35,733 bases of DNA from Prochlorococcus sp. AG-418-G23 (GTDB lineage Bacteria > Cyanobacteriota > Cyanobacteriia > PCC-6307 > Cyanobiaceae): contig QCLY01000015.1 of NCBI GenBank assembly GCA_003214195.1, positions 1 through 35,733 of the forward strand, read 5' to 3'. The position numbers and the translations under genes were made by a program. Positions 7,865-16,252 of this stretch are shown here, in pieces; the first letter of the stretch is position 1, and every line of letters begins with the position of its first letter. Below the pieces are notes generated by a model, which was not told where the DNA came from, searched no databases, and worked only from the letters and a program-made list of their open reading frames with translations.

Positions 7865-10429
7865 ATGGCTATTGTCTGTTATATGGCTAATCCAATGAAC
7901 ACCAACGAACCATTCGATCTACGTTTGCCTACTCCAGGCTGTTACTTAGATCCTGAGAAAGCTGGCATGGATTCTGATGCTGTCTTTCAAGGAATGACAG
8001 CACATCTTTTTTATACCCTTGGAAAGTTAGCTACTTCTGCAAGTCCTCATGACTTATATATGGCTTTAAGTTACGCAGTTAAAGATAGGCTAATGACAAG
8101 ATATTTAGCCAGTCAAGAAGTAATAAGGAAAAAACCACAAAAAACAGTCGCTTACTTATCAGCAGAATTTTTAATAGGTCCTCAATTAAGTAATAATCTT
8201 CTCAATCTAGGAATAACTCAAGAAGCGGAAGATGCTTTAAAAAGATTTGGGATTGAATCATTATCAACAATCCTTGAAGTTGAAGAGGAGCCTGGACTTG
8301 GTAATGGTGGCCTTGGCAGACTTGCAGCATGTTACATGGAATCATTAGCGTCTCTCCAAGTTCCCGCAGTTGGTTATGGTATTCGATACGAATTTGGCAT
8401 ATTTAACCAATTGATTAGAGATGGTTGGCAAGTTGAAGTTACTGATAAATGGCTAAAAGGAGGTTGGCCATGGGAACTTCCGCAACCTGATGAATCTTGT
8501 TTTGTTGGTTTTGGGGGTAGAACCGAAAGTTATAGAGATGATAAAGGTAACTATAGATCAAGATGGATACCTTCTGAACATGCTATTGGAGTTCCTCATG
8601 ATGTTCCAGTTTTAGGATACAGAGTTAATACATGTGACAGATTAAGATTATGGAGAGCTGATGCGACAGAAAGTTTTGACTTTTATGCCTTTAATATTGG
8701 CGACTATTATGGAGCCGTAGAAGAAAAAGTTGCATCTGAAACTCTTTCAAAAGTTCTATATCCTAATGATGGAACTGATGAAGGTAGAAGATTAAGACTC
8801 AAACAACAGCACTTTTTTGTAAGCTGTTCTCTTCAGGACATGTTGAGAAGTCTTGAAAAAAGATCAATCCCAATTACAGAATTTCCCAAACATTGGACAG
8901 TACAACTAAACGATACTCATCCCGCTATCGCAGTAGCAGAGTTAATGCGCCTTCTTATTGACCAATATCAAATCGGTTGGGATAAAGCTTGGAATATAAC
9001 AACATCTTCAGTAGCCTATACCAACCATACATTACTTCCAGAAGCTTTAGAGAAATGGGATTTAGGTTTATTTAATGATCTGCTTCCCCGTCATCTAGAG
9101 ATCATTTATGAAATAAATTGGAGATTTCTACAACAATTAAGACTTCGTTATCCTGGTGATGACAAAATCCTTCAAAAGCTCTCAATAATTGATGAAGAGG
9201 GATCGAAATCAGTAAGAATGGCTCATTTAGCTACAATTGGAGCACATCATATAAATGGAGTTGCCGCTCTTCACTCAGATCTTATCAAAAGACAACTTCT
9301 TCCGGAATTTGCAGAACTATGGCCTGAGAAATTTACAAATGTCACTAATGGAGTTACGCCAAGGAGATGGGTTGCCCTTTCAAATCCATCACTATCTAAC
9401 CTTTTAGAGGAAGAAGTAGGTCCTAATTGGATCACAGATATGGAACTTCTGAAAAAGTTAGAAGACAAAAAAGATGATGCTAATTTTTTAAAAAAATTTG
9501 AGGAAACTAAATTAAATGGAAAAAGAAAATTAGCTAGTTTTATCCATTCAAAAACAAACATACTTGTGGATCCAACAAGTTTATTTGATGTTCAAGTAAA
9601 AAGAATCCATCAATATAAAAGACAACATTTAAATGCTCTACAAATTATTGCTCAATACCTAAGAATCAAAAATGGTACAAACAAATATGAAGTTCCAAGA
9701 ACAATAATATTTGGAGGCAAGGCTGCGCCAGGTTATTTTATGGCAAAACTAATGATTAGATTCATTAATGGCATTGCCGATGTAGTTAATTCTGATCCAG
9801 ATATGGATGGTCTATTACGTGTTGTTTTTTTACCGGACTATAATGTAAAGCTAGGTGAAATAGTGTATCCAGCAACTGATCTTTCAGAACAAATTTCAAC
9901 TGCCGGAAAAGAAGCATCAGGCACTGGAAATATGAAATTTGCTATGAATGGGGCATTAACTATTGGAACATTAGATGGGGCTAATGTTGAATTAAGAGAT
10001 CTTGTCAAAAAAGAAAATTTCTTCCTATTTGGAAAAACTGAAAGTGAAATTATGGATTTAAAAAATAACAACTACTCCCCCCAAGCTTTTATTGAAAAAA
10101 ATCTAGAGTTAAAAGAGGTTATACGTCTCATTGAAATAGGACACTTTAGTAACGGAGATAAAGAATTATTTAAACCTTTATTAAACAGTTTGACTGGGCA
10201 CGATCCATTCTTTGTTATGGCTGACTTTAAAGAATACTTAGATAAACAGGATGAAGTAAGTAAATGTTGGAATAATAAAAATTCATGGAATAAAATGGCA
10301 TTATTAAATACTGCAAGATCAGGATATTTTTCATCAGATAGATCTATCAGAGAATACTGCAAATCAATTTGGAAAGTTTCTCCCATGCCAGTAGAAATTA
10401 CTTGCGATGTAGAAAAATTAACTAATTAA
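7865..10429 (+). CDS. glgP: Glycogen phosphorylase
   Basis: Releases glucose-1-phosphate from glycogen using phosphate and pyridoxal phosphate, mobilising the daytime carbon store. The 854 residues cover the full GT35 family: EEPGLGNGGLGRLAACYMES, the domain-linking KRIHQYKRQHLN and the PLP site EASGTGNMKFAMNGA with the Schiff-base Lys691. The start is uncertain. ATG at 7865 is the longest choice, but in-frame ATGs at 7883 and 7895 are equally plausible since no Shine-Dalgarno is clear. The stop overlaps the convergent small gene by 8 bp. The residues after about 730 are more diverged and Asn/Lys rich. Confidence 0.96.
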   Translation: MAIVCYMANPMNTNEPFDLRLPTPGCYLDPEKAGMDSDAVFQGMTAHLFYTLGKLATSASPHDLYMALSYAVKDRLMTRYLASQEVIRKKPQKTVAYLSAEFLIGPQLSNNLLNLGITQEAEDALKRFGIESLSTILEVEEEPGLGNGGLGRLAACYMESLASLQVPAVGYGIRYEFGIFNQLIRDGWQVEVTDKWLKGGWPWELPQPDESCFVGFGGRTESYRDDKGNYRSRWIPSEHAIGVPHDVPVLGYRVNTCDRLRLWRADATESFDFYAFNIGDYYGAVEEKVASETLSKVLYPNDGTDEGRRLRLKQQHFFVSCSLQDMLRSLEKRSIPITEFPKHWTVQLNDTHPAIAVAELMRLLIDQYQIGWDKAWNITTSSVAYTNHTLLPEALEKWDLGLFNDLLPRHLEIIYEINWRFLQQLRLRYPGDDKILQKLSIIDEEGSKSVRMAHLATIGAHHINGVAALHSDLIKRQLLPEFAELWPEKFTNVTNGVTPRRWVALSNPSLSNLLEEEVGPNWITDMELLKKLEDKKDDANFLKKFEETKLNGKRKLASFIHSKTNILVDPTSLFDVQVKRIHQYKRQHLNALQIIAQYLRIKNGTNKYEVPRTIIFGGKAAPGYFMAKLMIRFINGIADVVNSDPDMDGLLRVVFLPDYNVKLGEIVYPATDLSEQISTAGKEASGTGNMKFAMNGALTIGTLDGANVELRDLVKKENFFLFGKTESEIMDLKNNNYSPQAFIEKNLELKEVIRLIEIGHFSNGDKELFKPLLNSLTGHDPFFVMADFKEYLDKQDEVSKCWNNKNSWNKMALLNTARSGYFSSDRSIREYCKSIWKVSPMPVEITCDVEKLTN

Positions 10430-10877
10430 TATTTTTCTTATCTGGGAAATCTGGGGTTTGATGAAATAATCTGTTTAAAATTATCCTATCTATATTTAAT
10501 GGGTCTGGTGCTAATTCTTTTGCAATTTCTTTAAATTTTAATTCAATATTTTTTGAAATTTTTATATCAAAAATTTTTTCCATTAATGCTTCAATTGAAT
10601 ATAAATAAGCATTGACACTTTCAAGTTCATCTAAAGCTTCAGTTATATCTTCAACTGAAATATGTTTTTCTTCTTGACTTGTATGTTCATTTGATTCTAA
10701 TTGGGATAATTGTCTCTGCAATTCATTAGTAACCGTACCGCAAAGAGTTCTAAAAGATTGAATTGATGCCCAATTTACTTCTTGTTGTTGTTTAAAAGTA
10801 GGAAATTCTCTAATCAGACGATCATGCTCTTTGTAAAATCTCTGACAATCAGAGCATTGACATGGTTCTTCAGCCAA
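10422..10877 (-). CDS. Conserved hypothetical protein with N-terminal CxCxxC motif, 151 aa
   Basis: I do not recognise a named family. The N-terminus has Cys6, Cys8 and Cys11 (PCQCSDC) with a further Cys46, which could bind zinc or another metal, but a clear fourth ligand is not adjacent. The rest looks mostly helical, with an acidic Gln/Glu-rich middle (about 50-80) and amphipathic helices (ALDELESVNAYLYSIEALMEKI). No membrane segment. The start is TTG at 10877, chosen because an in-frame TAA lies 18 bp upstream and an AAGAG-like ribosome site precedes it at about 11 bp; no in-frame ATG would keep the Cys motif. It lies 32 bp after the next small gene on the same strand, probably one operon. 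Confidence 0.75.
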   Translation of the reverse strand: MAEEPCQCSDCQRFYKEHDRLIREFPTFKQQQEVNWASIQSFRTLCGTVTNELQRQLSQLESNEHTSQEEKHISVEDITEALDELESVNAYLYSIEALMEKIFDIKISKNIELKFKEIAKELAPDPLNIDRIILNRLFHQTPDFPDKKNIN

Positions 10878-10909
10878 AAGAAAATATAACTCTTTTTATA
10901 TTATCTCAC

Positions 10910-11242
10910 TTATTTGGGCATAATTGTTGGACCATCCAATAATTCGTCATTTTCATCAAGGGAATCTGGACCATCTGGCAAAGGTATCTCAATACTGGTA
11001 ACTAAGTTGATTACATCTCTTAATCTCATAGAATCAGAAAACCATCCCATTGCTTGTTCAATATCTCCTCTTTTTTCAGCATCATTTGCTTGATCTTCAT
11101 GAGCTTCTGCCAATAAAGTAAGCCAACATAAACATCTTGCTTGAACTATAGAAAGATCTAAATCATTAGGTTGGGATTTAGAAATACGTTCGTGCTCTTG
11201 TTGAATTAAGAGCTTTAAACGCATATCATGCAACTTAGCCAT
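10910..11242 (-). CDS. Conserved cyanobacterial hypothetical protein, 110 aa
   Basis: Small acidic soluble protein without a recognised domain name. The N-terminal two thirds are helical with a paired-helix, TPR-like look (QARCLCWLTLLAEAHEDQAND / AEKRGDIEQAMGWFSDSMRLRDVIN); a single helix-turn-helix repeat is possible but I would not call it TPR. The C-terminus is Pro/Asp rich (PDGPDSLDENDELLDGP) and likely disordered. Starts at an ATG at 11242 with a good TATAAA -10 candidate just upstream. It is followed after 32 bp by the CxCxxC gene. No function is inferred. Confidence 0.75.
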   Translation of the reverse strand: MAKLHDMRLKLLIQQEHERISKSQPNDLDLSIVQARCLCWLTLLAEAHEDQANDAEKRGDIEQAMGWFSDSMRLRDVINLVTSIEIPLPDGPDSLDENDELLDGPTIMPK

Positions 11243-11258
11243 AAAAGATTTATTACTA

Positions 11259-11264
11259 TTTATA
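11259..11264 (-). promoter_or_regulatory. Candidate -10 element for the 110-aa/151-aa gene pair
   Basis: TATAAA on the minus strand, about 17 bp before the ATG at 11242, which would give a leader of roughly 10 nt. No convincing -35 hexamer is visible. Read-through from the tRNA-Arg gene upstream on the same strand is an alternative. Confidence 0.3.
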
Positions 11265-11320
11265 CGCTAGCTAGAGAGTGGCTAATTTGCACACATACTA
11301 CATATAGTTTTTTAATTTAA

Positions 11321-11394
<74 letters not shown>

Positions 11395-11422
11395 AATAGA
11401 TGATTTTTAGGATAATAAGTAC

Positions 11423-11428
11423 TATGCT
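11423..11428 (+). promoter_or_regulatory. Candidate -10 element of rnpB
   Basis: TATGCT ends 4 bp before the predicted first base of RNase P RNA (11433), the right distance for a sigma-70-type -10 box given slight 5'-end uncertainty. No clear -35 is visible; that position would fall next to the 5' end of the divergent tRNA-Arg gene. Confidence 0.35.
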
Positions 11429-11432
11429 AAAT

Positions 11433-11809
11433 GAAAGCAGGGGAGGCAATCGCAATAAAGTTTTGTTTTGTTTCCAAAATAAAACTTTATTGAGGAAAGT
11501 CCGGGCTCCCACATGGTCAGGCTTGCTGGGTAATTCCCAGTGCGGGCAACCGTGAGGATAGTGCCACAGAAACATACCGCCTAATACTTTATGTATGGCA
11601 AGGGTGCAAGGGTGCGGTAAGAGCGCACCAGCAACATTGAGAAGTGTTGGCTAGGTAAACCCCGGCTGGGAGCAAGGCTTAGTAGTTTTATGACCATTAC
11701 ACAATCTGCTTATAAGCGCCGCTTGAGACTTTGAAGTAATTCCAGTCCTAGATAGATGATTGCCCATCTATTCAAAGATGAACAGAACCCGGCTTATGAC
11801 CTGCTTTCT
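11433..11809 (+). ncRNA. rnpB: RNase P RNA (M1 RNA)
   Basis: Catalytic RNA that removes 5' leaders from tRNA precursors, working with the RnpA protein. The ends pair as P1/P2 (GAAAGCAGG at 11433 with CCTGCTTTC ending at 11808). A 12-bp P3 hairpin is formed by 11453-11464 and 11481-11492. Conserved region I, GAGGAAAGTCCGGGC, follows at 11492-11506, and the 3' core ACAGAACCCGGCTTA is at 11782-11796, whose CCGG can pair back to CR I. The length of about 377 nt suits a type A cyanobacterial RNA. It lies back-to-back with a tRNA gene and 23 bp before rnc, which may be co-transcribed. The ends are good to a few bases. Confidence 0.96.
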
Positions 11810-11832
11810 AATTTTTGTAATTAAATATCTAT

Positions 11833-12582
11833 ATGAAAAACATAATTAACGAAAAAAGAACAAAACAAATAATTGCTTTCTTAAAGTCTTTAAATATTCG
11901 ATCAGAAAGATTCTCTGAAATAATTAGAACGCAAAATATTTCAAAAATTCAAGATTTTAATCAAGCATTAATACATTCATCAGATGACAAAATAATAAAC
12001 TACGAAAAATTAGAATTCTTTGGAGATGCAGTACTCAGATTAGCTGCCTCTAATTTTATTGAAAAAAAATATCCTAAAATGAGTGTAGGTGATAGATCAG
12101 AGCTAAGAGCTCAAATTGTAAGTGACGAATGGTTAATTAAATTAGGGGAGAAAATAGGCATAGAGAAGTTAATAATTAAAGGACCTAAAGCTCTAAATGA
12201 TGAAAATGCGAAAAAAACTATTATTGGCGAAGCTACAGAAGCTTTCATAGGTTCACTTTATAAGTGCTTTAATTCAATTCAGGAAGTAAATCTATGGCTA
12301 GATGATATTTGGAAAGAAGATGCTGAAATATTTTTAAAAGCTCCATATAAATTCAAATCTAAGACAGTATTACAAGAATGGTGTCAAGGTAAAGGTTATG
12401 ATTTACCAGTGTACAAAATTATTGAAATATCCAAAATTAATGGAGATCCAGAAAGATTTTCTTGTGATATATTCATAGAAGGACTAAAAGAGTCTTCCGC
12501 ATTTGGAAAATCACACAAACAAGCTGAGACTAATGCCGCTAGAGTTTTAATAGAAAGGTTTATAAATAGTGGTAAATTCTAA
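11833..12582 (+). CDS. rnc: Ribonuclease III
   Basis: Double-strand-specific endonuclease for rRNA precursor and mRNA processing. The 249 residues have an N-terminal endonuclease domain with the signature NYEKLEFFGDAVLRL (57-71; Glu58, Glu61, Asp65) and a second acidic site GEATEAFIGS (132-141). A C-terminal dsRNA-binding domain follows (about 175-245) with the usual ending FGKSHKQAETNAARVLIE. The residue equivalent to the catalytic Asp114 of E. coli is Glu133 here, with Glu136 matching Glu117; this is conservative but uncommon. The start is ATG, 23 bp after rnpB. Its stop is 5 bp from the end of convergent ndhS. Confidence 0.95.
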   Translation: MKNIINEKRTKQIIAFLKSLNIRSERFSEIIRTQNISKIQDFNQALIHSSDDKIINYEKLEFFGDAVLRLAASNFIEKKYPKMSVGDRSELRAQIVSDEWLIKLGEKIGIEKLIIKGPKALNDENAKKTIIGEATEAFIGSLYKCFNSIQEVNLWLDDIWKEDAEIFLKAPYKFKSKTVLQEWCQGKGYDLPVYKIIEISKINGDPERFSCDIFIEGLKESSAFGKSHKQAETNAARVLIERFINSGKF

Positions 12583-12587
12583 TTTTT

Positions 12588-12773
12588 TTATACTATTTCT
12601 AAATTAGATAGCTGAAAAGTTATGAGCTTATCCCAATTACCACCTTCAAAAAGAACGGCTGCTCTATTCTTTGTAACTCTTTGTACAAATCCCTTATACC
12701 CTCTATATATAGAATTAGCATCTTTTATAACAACAAAAGAACCAGGAAGGATAGGTTTAGCAGATAATTCCAT
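12588..12773 (-). CDS. ndhS: NAD(P)H dehydrogenase (NDH-1) subunit S
   Basis: Small SH3-like subunit of the photosynthetic NDH-1 complex that helps dock ferredoxin for cyclic electron flow. At 61 residues the length is as expected for cyanobacterial NdhS. The family core is visible: ILPGSFVVIKD at 8-18, YRGYKGFVQRV near 23-33 and the diagnostic VLFEGGNWDKLITFQLSNLE at 40-59. It sits on the minus strand between rnc and rimM, 5 bp from the rnc stop and with only 23 bp between its start and that of rimM. Assignment is by motif recognition. Confidence 0.88.
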   Translation of the reverse strand: MELSAKPILPGSFVVIKDANSIYRGYKGFVQRVTKNRAAVLFEGGNWDKLITFQLSNLEIV

Positions 12774-12786
12774 AAAATGATTTTTT

Positions 12787-12797
12787 TATACAGTATA
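12787..12797. promoter_or_regulatory. Palindromic -10-like element between ndhS and rimM
   Basis: TATAC-A-GTATA is an 11-bp palindrome in the 23-bp gap between the two divergent starts. Read on the minus strand it gives TATACT, about 18 bp upstream of the ndhS ATG. Read on the plus strand it gives TATACA, ending just before the rimM ATG, which would make rimM nearly leaderless. It could be one shared -10 element or an operator; this is inference from sequence only. Confidence 0.35.
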
Positions 12798-13336
12798 TGA
12801 TAGAAAAAAATGATTGGCTGGTTATTGGATTGATAACATCATGTCATGGAATTAATGGACAAGTAAAGATTAAATCTCTCAGTGATTTTGAAGAAAGATT
12901 TTCAAAACCAGGTTTTAGATGGTTACAAAAAGAAAATGAACCTCCCTCAAAAATAGAACTAAGCTATGGTTTCAAACAACCCGGGAAAGAAACCTTTATC
13001 GTTAGTTTCAAAGGAGTAAAAACTAGAGATCATGCAGAGCAACTTAAAAAATATAAAATTCTTGTAAAAACAAATGAAATTCCTCCATTAAAAAAAGACG
13101 AATTTCATTTGTTAGAACTTATAAATTTACAAGTAAAAACTTTGGAAAATAATGAACTAAAAATAATTGGAAAAGTTATTAACTTAGAAAATGAGAAAAA
13201 TAATTTACTTGTTATTGAACTTTTTGAGAATCAAAAAAAAGTTCTAGTTCCATTTGTTAAAGAAATAGTACCATTAGTAGATAAAAAAAATAATTTCCTC
13301 ATAATCACTCCACCTAAGGGACTTTTAGAGCTATGA
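12797..13336 (+). CDS. rimM: Ribosome maturation factor RimM
   Basis: Binds ribosomal protein S19 and assists maturation of the 30S head and 16S rRNA 3' domain. The 179 residues contain the N-terminal RimM domain ([21 protein letters not shown], 11-31, with the GxHGxxGxVKV family pattern) and a C-terminal PRC-barrel (about 100-178: [13 protein letters not shown], then [12 protein letters not shown]). The length is typical. The ATG at 12797 is the only start that keeps the family N-terminus. Its location by rnpB and rnc fits an RNA/ribosome maturation block. Many AAA/AAT codons reflect the genome bias. Confidence 0.95.
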   Translation: MIEKNDWLVIGLITSCHGINGQVKIKSLSDFEERFSKPGFRWLQKENEPPSKIELSYGFKQPGKETFIVSFKGVKTRDHAEQLKKYKILVKTNEIPPLKKDEFHLLELINLQVKTLENNELKIIGKVINLENEKNNLLVIELFENQKKVLVPFVKEIVPLVDKKNNFLIITPPKGLLEL

Positions 13337-13651
13337 ATAAAAATATTTTTAAAAGATTATTCATTCAAAAGTCGTATTTGTTGGGCGTAATGATGGGTTT
13401 GCTACCTAAGACCTAACTTTCAACTTCATACCTTCTTTTTGTTTCCATGCTCATACTGGTGATGAATTATTCTGAATACCAATTATCACACTATCAGAAC
13501 ATTTCTAAATATCGAGAGCAAGGTACAACCTTTGTTCCAATTTCTGAATGATTGAATTACATACTTCCAATTTCTGCAAGAACCTCATAAGAAAGGCCAA
13601 ATATTACGATTAATAGAAGATTGGTTTTACTAACAATGCATCATCACATTT
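13337..13651 (+). pseudogene. Gene-free stretch, possibly a decayed cupin (type II phosphomannose isomerase-like) gene
   Basis: 315 bp without an intact gene between rimM and glmS, unusually long here. In plus-strand frames I see a string that resembles the cupin of mannose-6-phosphate isomerase / mannose-1-phosphate guanylyltransferase. RNDGF at 13386 echoes RPWGF; QLH...YW at 13421-13459 echoes QxHxxRxEHW; EQGTTFVPISE, from 13516, echoes ENxSTYIPI; and QILRLIED at 13598 echoes DDIxRIED. The pieces occur in family order but in three frames, with stops and some missing spacing. This is consistent with a ruin of about 105 codons. The central piece is the most convincing, and chance similarity remains possible. 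No tRNA or known small RNA is apparent. Confidence 0.32.
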
Positions 13652-15547
13652 TCACTCGACGGTTACACTTTTAGCTAAATTTCTAGGTTGATCAACATCA
13701 AGTCCTCTATGAGCTGCAATGTGATAACTCAATAATTGTAAAGGAACTATATTTAGTAAAGGTGTAACCCATTCATTTGAAACAGGAATTTTCATTAAAT
13801 AATCAAAAATTTCAGTTCCATTACATTCAGGTGCAATTCCAATTAAATATGAATCTCTAGCTTTTGCTTCTTGAGCGTTGCTAATGACTTTATCAAAAAC
13901 TTCACCTGGAGAGGCTATAGAGATAACTGGAACTTTTTTATCTAATAAAGCAATTGGACCATGTTTCATTTCACCAGCTGGATATCCAGCAGCATGAATA
14001 TAACTAATTTCTTTTAGTTTTAATGCTCCTTCAAGAGCAATAGGATAATTTATGCCTCTTCCCAAGAAAATGACATCTTTAATGTTAAAAAAATCATGTG
14101 CTAGTTTTTCTGATGATTGATTATGTTTTTCAAGAAGTTCTTCTAATAATGGAGGAAGTTTTATAAGTTCTGAAATTAATTTACCTATTTCTTCTTGACT
14201 TTGACTACCATTAATTTGTGCAAAGTGTATAGCTAATCCATAAAAAGAAAGTAATTGTGCAAAGAAAGTTTTTGTTGCAGCAACTCCAACTTCTATCCCA
14301 GCACAGATATCTATTACATTTGAAACCTGCCTTCCTATAGAACTTTCTTTTCTATTGGTTATGGCAATAAGGTTAGGTTGAAATTTTTTATCATTCGTTA
14401 GAGAACGTCTTTTAATCTCCATATCAATAGCCGCAATTGTGTCAGCAGTTTCTCCAGATTGAGTAACTCCAATTGTTAATGTATTTGGCAGAAGAGGAGG
14501 AGGAGAATATCTAAATTCGCTAGCATAATATACATTTGTTGGGACACCTGAAAATTGTTCTAGCAAAAAACAGCCTACCATTGCTGCATGTTTACTTGTA
14601 CCACAAGCAATAATTTCAATTCTCTCTATTGTTCCAAAAAACTTTGTATCAAACGGATAATTAATTTGATATTGGCCATTTTCTGAATTTTTAATTACAT
14701 AATTTTTCAACCAATTTTTTGCAGTCTCAGGCTGATCATATATCTCCTTTAACATGAAATGTTTGAAATTCATTTTATCTATTTTTTGTTCTGATATTTT
14801 CAAAGAAACTGGATTTCGATATTGTCTCTCATTGTTTGAGTCATATATTTCTATTCCAAGAGGAGTTAATAAAGCTATTTCTTCATCCTCCAAAGGCAGA
14901 ATAATATTTGTAAAATTCGCTATTGCTGGAGTATCACTTGCACATATAAATTCTCCTTCCCCCAAACCTATAATCAAAGGTGCTTGTCTTCTAGCAACTA
15001 CCAAAGAAGTAGGAGCGCCAGACCATAAAACTGCCAACGCATAAGATCCTTCTAAATCAGAAATTACATTTCTTACAGCAACTAATAATGTCGAACCATT
15101 ATTCTCAAGATTAAGTTTATTTAATGTATTTAATTCTCTCTGAATTAAATGGGGAATAACCTCAGTATCTGTATCAGAATTGAAAATAACACCCTCTTTC
15201 TCTAATCTGTTCTTTAAATCCTGAAAGTTTTCAATAATCCCATTTTGAACAACTGCCACGGTTCCTGAGCTATCTACGTGAGGATGTGCATTTTTAACTT
15301 CAGGCTTTCCATGTGTTGCCCAACGTGTATGACCTATTCCAACGGAACCAGGGATAATCTTATCAATTAAATTATTTTTTAAATTTTTAAGCTTTCCTTC
15401 TGTTTTATTACATGTAATTTCTTTCGTTTCAGTATTAATTATCGCAATACCAGCTGAATCATAGCCTCTGTATTCGAGTTTTTCTAAACCATCTAGTAGC
15501 AATGGCAAAGCTTTTTTATAACCAGTAACAGCAACTATTCCACACAT
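13652..15547 (-). CDS. glmS: Glutamine--fructose-6-phosphate aminotransferase (isomerizing)
   Basis: Makes glucosamine-6-phosphate from fructose-6-phosphate and glutamine, the entry to peptidoglycan and LPS amino sugars. The 631 residues begin MCGIVAV with the nucleophile Cys2 and YRGYDSAGIA (27-36) of the Ntn glutaminase domain. Two SIS sugar-binding domains follow, marked by CGTSKHA, TQSGETADT and LGRGINYPIALEGALKLKE. The protein ends DQPRNLAKSVTVE, the conserved C-tail of the family. The start at 15547 is fixed by Cys2. No glmS ribozyme is present upstream, as expected outside Firmicutes. It lies downstream of psaC on the same strand, separated by a likely terminator and an A+T palindrome. 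Confidence 0.97.
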   Translation of the reverse strand: MCGIVAVTGYKKALPLLLDGLEKLEYRGYDSAGIAIINTETKEITCNKTEGKLKNLKNNLIDKIIPGSVGIGHTRWATHGKPEVKNAHPHVDSSGTVAVVQNGIIENFQDLKNRLEKEGVIFNSDTDTEVIPHLIQRELNTLNKLNLENNGSTLLVAVRNVISDLEGSYALAVLWSGAPTSLVVARRQAPLIIGLGEGEFICASDTPAIANFTNIILPLEDEEIALLTPLGIEIYDSNNERQYRNPVSLKISEQKIDKMNFKHFMLKEIYDQPETAKNWLKNYVIKNSENGQYQINYPFDTKFFGTIERIEIIACGTSKHAAMVGCFLLEQFSGVPTNVYYASEFRYSPPPLLPNTLTIGVTQSGETADTIAAIDMEIKRRSLTNDKKFQPNLIAITNRKESSIGRQVSNVIDICAGIEVGVAATKTFFAQLLSFYGLAIHFAQINGSQSQEEIGKLISELIKLPPLLEELLEKHNQSSEKLAHDFFNIKDVIFLGRGINYPIALEGALKLKEISYIHAAGYPAGEMKHGPIALLDKKVPVISIASPGEVFDKVISNAQEAKARDSYLIGIAPECNGTEIFDYLMKIPVSNEWVTPLLNIVPLQLLSYHIAAHRGLDVDQPRNLAKSVTVE

Positions 15548-15554
15548 TTATTGT

Positions 15555-15581
15555 TTTTTTTTCAATTATATTGAAAAAAAA
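15555..15581. repeat. Perfect A+T palindrome just upstream of glmS
   Basis: Two 12-bp arms (TTTTTTTTCAAT and ATTGAAAAAAAA) around a 3-bp loop, ending 8 bp before the glmS start. In the glmS transcript it would be a hairpin of A-U pairs except for one C-G pair, next to the start codon. It may simply reflect adjacent T and A runs. The A run at 15574-15581 also serves as the T tract of the proposed psaC terminator. Confidence 0.35.
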
Positions 15582-15602
15582 GCCGTATTCATAACAATAT
15601 GG
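15574..15602 (-). terminator. Rho-independent terminator of psaC
   Basis: On the minus strand, 25 bp after the psaC stop, CCATATT and AATACGG form a 7-bp stem with one mismatch around the loop GTTATG, followed by C and T8. The stem is weak but the uridine tract is good, and it sits between psaC and glmS where separation of transcripts would make sense. Confidence 0.45.
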
Positions 15603-15627
15603 ACTGTCTTAAAACTGCACAATAAAA

Positions 15628-15897
<270 letters not shown>

Positions 15898-16006
15898 TTA
15901 TATAATACTATTGTCTTACAAAGAAATTAAAAAAATTAAGATATGCTTCACTCTTGTTAACTCTAGGGCATAAAATCTTATAGATAATTAGTAAATTCCA
16001 TAAACT

Positions 16007-16246
16007 ATGTCACAAGAAATTCTCGAAAAAGTCTGTTCAATTGTTTCAGAGCAATTAAGCGTTGAAGCAGGAGAAGTAAAATCAGATTCCAATTTCCAAA
16101 ATGATTTGGGTGCAGATTCTCTAGATACCGTTGAATTAGTAATGGCTTTAGAAGAAGCATTCGACATTGAAATCCCAGATGAAGCAGCTGAAGGCATCGC
16201 TACAGTTGGCGATGCAGTTAAATTCATCGAAGAGAAAAAAGGTTAA
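16007..16246 (+). CDS. acpP: Acyl carrier protein
   Basis: Carries growing acyl chains on a 4'-phosphopantetheine arm in type II fatty acid synthesis. The 79 residues have the attachment site GADSLDTVE with Ser38, acidic helix II/III ([17 protein letters not shown]) and the conserved ending [11 protein letters not shown]. Overall strongly acidic. It is transcribed divergently from psaC (133 bp) and is followed after 6 bp by fabF, an order common in bacteria, so they form an operon. A possible -10 (TAAAAT near 15971) precedes it. Confidence 0.98.
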   Translation: MSQEILEKVCSIVSEQLSVEAGEVKSDSNFQNDLGADSLDTVELVMALEEAFDIEIPDEAAEGIATVGDAVKFIEEKKG

Positions 16247-16252
16247 TTAAGA

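Noticed and set aside
15548-15627. glmS ribozyme in the glmS leader
   Set aside because: The 80-bp gap lacks the conserved glmS ribozyme core and is too short; this element is mainly from Firmicutes.
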